Assembly: GCF_016595235.1 (NCBI RefSeq)
Contig: NZ_JAENHL010000006.1
Location: 744,001-808,000, forward strand
DNA length: 64,000 nt
Source of the DNA: Taklimakanibacter albus
Lineage (GTDB): Bacteria; Pseudomonadota; Alphaproteobacteria; Rhizobiales; Aestuariivirgaceae
Direction of reading: 5' to 3'
Below, piece after piece: positions 60,240 to 64,000 of this stretch. The position numbers and the translations under genes were made by a program. The notes beneath the pieces are model-generated. The model searched no databases, was not told the origin of the DNA, and worked only from the letters and a program-made list of their open reading frames with translations. The first letter of the stretch is position 1, and each line of letters opens with the position of its first letter.

Positions 60240-60264
60240 GGAACCGTGTCGCGCAACAAGGGTT
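60240..60264 (+). promoter_or_regulatory. EcfG-type promoter before the stress SDR gene
   Basis: GGAAC at 60240-60244, 17 bases, GTT at 60262-60264; 72 bp before the ATG at 60337. Confidence 0.7.
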
Positions 60265-60336
60265 GATAGCTCACAACGGCCCACTGGCTTGAGGCGGGCC
60301 TTAACATCAAGGTTGTCTTCAGGGCGGGTGGATAAA

Positions 60337-61311
60337 ATGGTTTCCAATACGCGTAGCGCCAATTCAGCAGTTAGGACTGCTCGTCGTATCCAGAACAGTG
60401 TTGACAAGCGCGACAAAAAGCGAGGCGTCAAGAAAGCGTCAAAGCGAGGGGTTCAGACAGGTAAGCGCGCCTATCCCAATAAGATGCCGGCACAGCATCT
60501 CAATAAACCGGGTCTTGAGCGAGATCTAAAATACCCGCCACGCTTCGAAGCGCCAGGGTATGAGGGCTCAAACAAGCTTAGGAACATGGTCGCTCTTATC
60601 ACCGGCGGAGATTCCGGAATCGGTCGTGCCGTCGCTGTCCTCTTCGCTCGCGAAGGCGCTGATGTGGCCATAGTTTATCTCGATGAACACGCCGACGCGG
60701 TCGCCACACAGGAAGCTGTGGAAAGCGAAGGACGACGCTGCGTTCTTTTGCCGGGCGACGTACGCCAATCCAAGTTTTGTGAAAAGGCTGTTGCGCAAAC
60801 GGTTCGCGAATTGGGGAAGCTGGATGTATTGGTAAATAACGCGGCATTCCAAGAACATGAGTACGAGATCGAGAAACTCAGCGATGAGCACTTTGATCAC
60901 ACCATCCGAACCAACCTTCATGGCTATTTTTTCATGGCTCGGGCAGCGGTCCCTCACCTCAAGGCTGGAAATTCCATCGTCATGACGGGATCGGTGACGG
61001 GGATCAGAGGCAGCAAGCACCTGCTTGACTACTCGATGACGAAAGGGGGAATCCACGCCTTCGCCAGATCGCTTGCAGGCCAGCTAATAGGCCGGGGTAT
61101 TCGCGTTAATGTGGTAGCGCCCGGCCCGGTCTGGACACCATTAAATCCAGCTGACAAGCCGGCTAAAGAAGTGCGTAAGTTCGGCTCGGACACCCCCATG
61201 AAGCGTGCGGCCCAGCCCGAAGAGATTGCACCGGCATTCGTTTTTCTCGCAGCGCCATCCTGTTCGAGCTACATAACGGGGGAAGTTTTGCCAATCATCG
61301 GGGGTTATTAG
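60337..61311 (+). CDS. SDR-family oxidoreductase, stress (YghA/GSP39-like) subgroup
   Basis: A 324-residue SDR with a long basic N-terminal extension (about 1-48: RTARRIQNSVDKRDKKRGVK, then KKASKRGVQTGKR) before KMPAQHLNKPGLERDLKYPP, a leader typical of the general-stress SDR subgroup (YghA, YhdF). Core motifs: LITGGDSGIGRA, NNAAFQE, catalytic YSMTKGG, and APGPVWTPL. The EcfG promoter upstream agrees with stress induction. The extra basic arm could bind nucleic acid. Confidence 0.85.
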   Translation: MVSNTRSANSAVRTARRIQNSVDKRDKKRGVKKASKRGVQTGKRAYPNKMPAQHLNKPGLERDLKYPPRFEAPGYEGSNKLRNMVALITGGDSGIGRAVAVLFAREGADVAIVYLDEHADAVATQEAVESEGRRCVLLPGDVRQSKFCEKAVAQTVRELGKLDVLVNNAAFQEHEYEIEKLSDEHFDHTIRTNLHGYFFMARAAVPHLKAGNSIVMTGSVTGIRGSKHLLDYSMTKGGIHAFARSLAGQLIGRGIRVNVVAPGPVWTPLNPADKPAKEVRKFGSDTPMKRAAQPEEIAPAFVFLAAPSCSSYITGEVLPIIGGY

Positions 61312-61428
61312 TGCGTGTGATGCTCCCAACGCACCTATAGCTCGGCTTCTGCTTGGTAGTAACCTGTCCGCGTCATAGCCAGAGCCAAGTCGAAAGCGAC
61401 GACCGGACCTCTCTAGAGTGGGTCGTCA

Positions 61429-61611
61429 ATGTCCGCGATCTATAAGCCTGATGAAATCAAATTGCTCACCGCGGTTCTTGACCGCGCATGCTTAGAGACT
61501 GGCGCGCATAACAGAATGGATAGAGCGGTTCTTGCTATGCGCATCCTCTATGCAGCCGGCAAGGGTGAGCGGGACCCCGAGCGACTGTTAGCGCTCACCA
61601 TCGCAGCGTGA
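61429..61611 (+). CDS. Small conserved helical protein, 60 residues
   Basis: MSAIYKPDEIKLLTAVLDRA and the C-terminal AGKGERDPERLLALTIAA match small helical proteins common in Rhizobiales, of unknown role. Its stop codon overlaps a following GTG ORF (GTGA). Confidence 0.65.
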   Translation: MSAIYKPDEIKLLTAVLDRACLETGAHNRMDRAVLAMRILYAAGKGERDPERLLALTIAA

Positions 61612-61727
61612 GTTGGAACGATCTGCAGGTTAAGCGCATTCTAGGAATGCTACAGCGGCCCGCCAGGAAACTGGTTCCAGACCCTCTTGGTGCGACTCTG
61701 GCAGGCCACCTGTGGACCATGGTGTAA
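61608..61727 (+). CDS. Small ORF, 39 residues, coupled (GTGA overlap)
   Basis: GTG at 61608 overlaps the upstream stop; the ORF (VSWNDLQVKRILGMLQRPAR, then KLVPDPLGATLAGHLWTMV) ends at TAA 61725-61727, 5 bp before an intrinsic terminator stem. That architecture favours a real coupled gene. Confidence 0.5.
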   Translation: MSWNDLQVKRILGMLQRPARKLVPDPLGATLAGHLWTMV

Positions 61728-61732
61728 GAGAA

Positions 61733-61769
61733 CGCCCGGCTTCCGAAAGGATGGCCGGGCGATTTTATT
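61733..61769 (+). terminator. Intrinsic terminator after the coupled small genes
   Basis: Eight-base-pair stem CGCCCGGC / GCCGGGCG around a 13-base loop, followed by ATTTTATT. Confidence 0.8.
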
Positions 61770-62142
61770 GGGCATGGTTTCCGCTTTAGCACTTTTAGTG
61801 AAGGCGCCAATCACTAACGTTCACCGAAGAGCAGATTTGTGAAGGGGATAACTCCCGGTTAGGCGGATAACATAGGAGCCAAACAACTCCGCCAAGCGGT
61901 TGATTTTCCTCGCTGCGTGAACTGCTGATGCGTTTTTATCCCCACATTTATCCCATTACGGAACCGCTAGTAGCCCGGAGCCGCCTCGTCAGAGGCCTCG
62001 AATTAGCCTTAGCCGCTGTAGGCAGCAGGCATCCTCGGCGGAATGGACGCTCGCGACCGTGGAAGGTCCTGGGTTACAGCTCGGGCTTTCTGCGATTTGG
62101 AACCCTCTAAACGCTGCTCGGGATGTGCCTATCTGCTCTCAA
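61770..62142. other. Gene-poor stretch
   Basis: No convincing gene or repeat found here. A 60-codon ORF at 61928-62110 has no ribosome site and a composition unlike real genes. Confidence 0.5.
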
Positions 62143-62301
62143 TCACCGGTCGTCTTTCTGATCGAGAATCTCGGCCTCCGCTAACAGCCGCGCCGCCAAT
62201 TGCAACAATCCCTCCTTAGCCTCCTCTCCTGATGACAAAGCGAGGGTAACGGCCTGGCTTGCGGCTTCGCGTAATTCTTTGCTGGTAAGACGCCTCTGCA
62301 T
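62143..62301 (-). CDS. Small helical protein, 52 residues
   Basis: ATG at 62301 to TGA at 62145-62143. The product (MQRRLTSKELREAASQAVTL, then LLQLAARLLAEAEILDQKDD) is an amphipathic helix pair like other small rhizobial helical proteins. No strong ribosome site seen; no alternative use of the region. Confidence 0.5.
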   Translation of the reverse strand: MQRRLTSKELREAASQAVTLALSSGEEAKEGLLQLAARLLAEAEILDQKDDR

Positions 62302-62385
62302 TTTAGCGCCAACTGACGCTGCACCAACATAGTTGCAAGCTGCGCGGAACGAAGCCGTTATCGCGAACTCTTCGGCGCACGGGGA

Positions 62386-62604
62386 TTAAGTCGCCTGGTC
62401 CTTAGCCAACCCATCGTGAGCGCAATCAATGAGCTTCTGCAGATCGCGTTCGCCACCTTCCGCGCATTCAACAATCAGTGAACTGATGCGGGTCTTGATG
62501 ACCATGTGTTCCTCGCTATCGGTGAGCTTCAGCGCGAAAATCACGCGCTCATTCGCCAGCAAGATTATCTGCATATCGTCGGGTGAAAAGTCTGAGATAG
62601 CCAC
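62386..62604 (-). CDS. Small conserved-looking protein, 72 residues
   Basis: Mixed alpha/beta protein (MAISDFSPDDMQIILLANER, EECAEGGERDLQKLIDCAHD-like C-terminus). ATG at 62604. No family recognised. Confidence 0.55.
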   Translation of the reverse strand: MAISDFSPDDMQIILLANERVIFALKLTDSEEHMVIKTRISSLIVECAEGGERDLQKLIDCAHDGLAKDQAT

Positions 62605-62750
62605 AAAGCCACTCCCGTTTAATTCAGGCGGGAGTCTTAATGCTCTCAGTCGCCAATGCCTGAGGCCAATTTTGGCGATAAGGCACCATACGCCCTTCAG
62701 TCACTCGCAGGGGATTTCTTTTCAAAGTTCCCGTGCCGGAGTTCCGAGCG

Positions 62751-62987
62751 TCACGCCTTCTTCAGGCGCACACCAGCGCCGCCGCCGTTCTCGGGGATGA
62801 AAACTATGCCGGCCTCAACAAGGACGCGGTGAACCGCCTCGATGTTTGAGCCGCGCGCCGATGGAAACCCGTCCTCGGCCTCAATCCTCTTGACGGTTGA
62901 TTCCGCCACGCCCGCGCGCTCCGCAAGCTCCTTGGCCGACCACTTCAAATAGCCGCGCGCCATCCGCACTTGAGCCCCAGAAATCAT
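62751..62987 (-). CDS. XRE-family helix-turn-helix regulator, 78 residues
   Basis: Helix-turn-helix at about 5-45 (AQVRMARGYLKWSAKELAER, AGVAESTVKRIEAEDG) followed by the C-terminal extension IVFIPENGGGAGVRLKK, a well-known form of small alphaproteobacterial XRE regulators. Divergent from the following small genes with a 119-bp region containing an operator-like palindrome. Its tail is the template for the remnants at 54.9 and 56.2 kb. Confidence 0.88.
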   Translation of the reverse strand: MISGAQVRMARGYLKWSAKELAERAGVAESTVKRIEAEDGFPSARGSNIEAVHRVLVEAGIVFIPENGGGAGVRLKKA

Positions 62988-63044
62988 CTATTTGACCTAT
63001 TTTATATCACAAGTGAACTATTTTAGTTGACAAATCATGCTATA

Positions 63045-63063
63045 GTGACCGATATTAGGTCAC
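63045..63063. promoter_or_regulatory. Operator-like palindrome in the XRE divergent region
   Basis: GTGACC / GGTCAC arms with a 7-bp spacer, within an AT-rich region that also has a direct repeat (TGACCTATTTTA and TGAACTATTTTA, 23 bp apart, 62993 and 63014). Probable self-binding sites of the XRE regulator. Confidence 0.55.
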
Positions 63064-63106
63064 AAGAGATCGATTTTCAATCACCTAACCTGCGGAACTG
63101 GAAATC

Positions 63107-63316
63107 ATGGTTACCCGCTCCTCTCCTCTCCCGCCTCTCTCCCCCGAAGAAGCCAAGGCCGAGCGCGCCCGCTATATCGCGGAATGGAATGCGGCGATGA
63201 ACAGCGCCACCCCCGCAGAGCGCGAGCTTGAGGAGCTTTCCCGCAAAACCCGCCTGACCGCTTCCGAGCTGTCCCGCTTCAACGAGCTGTCGGCCCGCTC
63301 GATCAGGGCGGCCTGA
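63107..63316 (+). CDS. Small acidic hypothetical protein, 69 residues
   Basis: Helical acidic protein (PEEAKAERARYIAEWNAAMN, AERELEELSRKTRLTASELS). Start ATG at 63107. Divergent from the XRE gene; followed after 3 bp by the next ORF, so an operon. Confidence 0.6.
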   Translation: MVTRSSPLPPLSPEEAKAERARYIAEWNAAMNSATPAERELEELSRKTRLTASELSRFNELSARSIRAA

Positions 63317-63319
63317 GCC

Positions 63320-63559
63320 ATGGAGGTGACGGCGTACATTCCGATTTTCGAGCAAGGCTACCGGGTGGCTGATCTCACCGTGCACATTGACCCGGCCTCG
63401 CACGCCCTCGCTTTCGAAGACAAGGACGGCAACCGCCGCCAGATGGCCCCGGCTCGCGCCCATGAAATCCTGACCGACATTCGGCTCTACGACCGCGACA
63501 AGTGGCGGGAGCTTGAACAGCATTCGCGGGCCGGATGCCCCGAGGAGCAGCCGCCCTAA
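63320..63559 (+). CDS. Hypothetical protein, 79 residues
   Basis: Starts 3 bp after the upstream stop. Mostly beta with a helical C-terminal part (HEILTDIRLYDRDKWRELEQ). No family recognised; accessory-region small protein. Confidence 0.58.
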   Translation: MEVTAYIPIFEQGYRVADLTVHIDPASHALAFEDKDGNRRQMAPARAHEILTDIRLYDRDKWRELEQHSRAGCPEEQPP

Positions 63560-63626
63560 CAAGACGGGTGCGCCAGCCCGCTTCCACCACTTCCGAATTG
63601 CAACGCCTCTCACCAGGAGAACGACT

Positions 63627-64000
63627 ATGCGCGTTTCTTCCAGCGCTCCAGCTATGTCCCGTCGATCGATCTTGCGCGGCATCGCCTTCGCCCTTGTCGG
63701 CGCTTCCGTGCCAGCCGCAGCCTTTGTCGGCCGCGAGATAGGACGGCCGAACGATGGCGAGCTTGTCGGCCGCTGCCAGCTCTGGAAGGACCAGGGCCGG
63801 AAGCTGAAGCGCATGGAGAAGCGCCTGAGGGTCTATGCGGCCGAGGCAAAGAGCCGTGCGCCTGCGCTTCCCTCTGAGTTCTATGAGCAGATCGACTACA
63901 ATGGGTATTTCCCTGTCTTGCCGAGCAACGGCGCTTTCGTGAACGGCCCGTACTCCTGGAGCCGCGAAGAACTGACCCGCATGGCGAGCGGCGACCACCC
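63627..64000 (+). CDS. Partial twin-arginine/lipid-like exported protein, cut by window end
   Basis: ATG at 63627 with CAGGAGAA upstream; the ORF is open at 64000 (124 codons). The N-terminus has SRRSILRGIAFALVGASVPA, a twin-arginine-type signal, and the rest is charged (GRKLKRMEKRLRVYAAEAKS). Function not recognisable from the fragment. Confidence 0.6.
   Translation, partial: MRVSSSAPAMSRRSILRGIAFALVGASVPAAAFVGREIGRPNDGELVGRCQLWKDQGRKLKRMEKRLRVYAAEAKSRAPALPSEFYEQIDYNGYFPVLPSNGAFVNGPYSWSREELTRMASGDH

Larger units (their letters stand above)
42495..64000 (+). mobile_element. Integrated element (prophage-derived), left end at tRNA-Ser; right end not found
   Basis: From the tRNA-Ser 3' end onward the DNA holds an integrase, many small coupled ORFs, a phage-type replication/winged-helix gene, a giant ejection-like protein, DUF5681 and HGGxSTG genes, then accessory cargo. 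No second copy of the tRNA 3' end was noticed to 64000, so the right border is outside the window or too diverged. The stress-gene block after 56.6 kb could equally be chromosomal, so the extent is uncertain. Confidence 0.6.

Noticed and set aside
61928-62110. ORF of 60 codons
   Set aside because: No ribosome site, Arg-rich composition, and no similarity to neighbouring small genes.
42513-64000. A right attachment site (copy of the tRNA-Ser 3' end)
   Set aside because: No second copy of GGTTCGAATCCCTCCG was noticed after the left end.
1-64000. CRISPR array
   Set aside because: No regularly spaced repeat-spacer units seen; the 18-bp repeats at 46.5 kb have the wrong size and spacing.

Overview
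The window comes from an alphaproteobacterium, most likely a member of the Rhizobiales (Hyphomicrobiales). This rests on the rplM-rpsI and cspA-DUF192-tRNA-Pro-complex I accessory gene orders, DUF992, CreA and Omp25-like proteins, GGAAC-N17-GTT promoters typical of the alphaproteobacterial general stress sigma factor, a GAAC-N7-GAAC SOS box, and a rhizobial-type palindromic intergenic repeat. The first 42 kb are uniform, GC-rich chromosome. From 42.4 kb on, composition, gene size and gene content change to those of an accessory region.

Bases 1-11 kb carry ribosomal proteins L13 and S9, then a minus-strand sugar-acid module: DctB/DctD-type sensor kinase and sigma54 activator, tripartite tricarboxylate transporter genes tctC-tctB-tctA, and mannonate dehydratase uxuA. 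A near-consensus sigma54 promoter precedes tctC, and a hairpin terminator between tctC and tctBA probably sets their expression ratio. An MFS exporter and argC follow. Bases 11-24 kb hold recJ, tRNA-Glu, an SOS-boxed SRAP protein gene, a large GH94 oligoglucan phosphorylase, gloA divergent from a sirtuin gene, and the cspA-DUF192-tRNA-Pro block. Bases 24-31 kb hold tRNA-Arg, a lipase, DUF992, a secreted WD40-caspase protein, creA and metC. Bases 31-37 kb form a minus-strand catabolic-looking cluster (cupin, FAD amine oxidase, TetR, metal-site-degenerate M24 amidohydrolase and further genes) with two matching operator palindromes. Bases 37-42 kb hold gatB, a glutathione transferase with a histone-like tail, an EEP nuclease and a CDGSH protein.

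At 42.4 kb a tRNA-Ser(GCU) gene is followed at once by a tyrosine integrase, marking the left end of an integrated element whose right end was not found in the window. The element carries an HTH gene, several translationally coupled small genes, a winged-helix protein whose gene contains a candidate iteron origin, a 903-residue virion/ejection-like protein, and the packaging-neighbourhood families HGGxSTG and DUF5681. No terminase, portal or capsid gene is visible. Cargo follows: a phosphoribosyltransferase-like gene, an Omp25-like porin, and a Panacea antitoxin gene overlapping an uncharacterised partner (a probable toxin-antitoxin pair). That pair is bracketed by fragments of XRE-regulator tail sequence.

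From 56.6 to 61.8 kb lies a stress island in which at least five transcription units, including a probable small RNA, have general-stress-response promoters. The last kilobase has an XRE regulator divergent from a run of small accessory genes that continues past the window. The most promising novelties are the Panacea pair with its XRE-tail flanks, the intragenic iteron array, the stress promoters with their small RNA, and the TetR-controlled M24/oxidase cluster.
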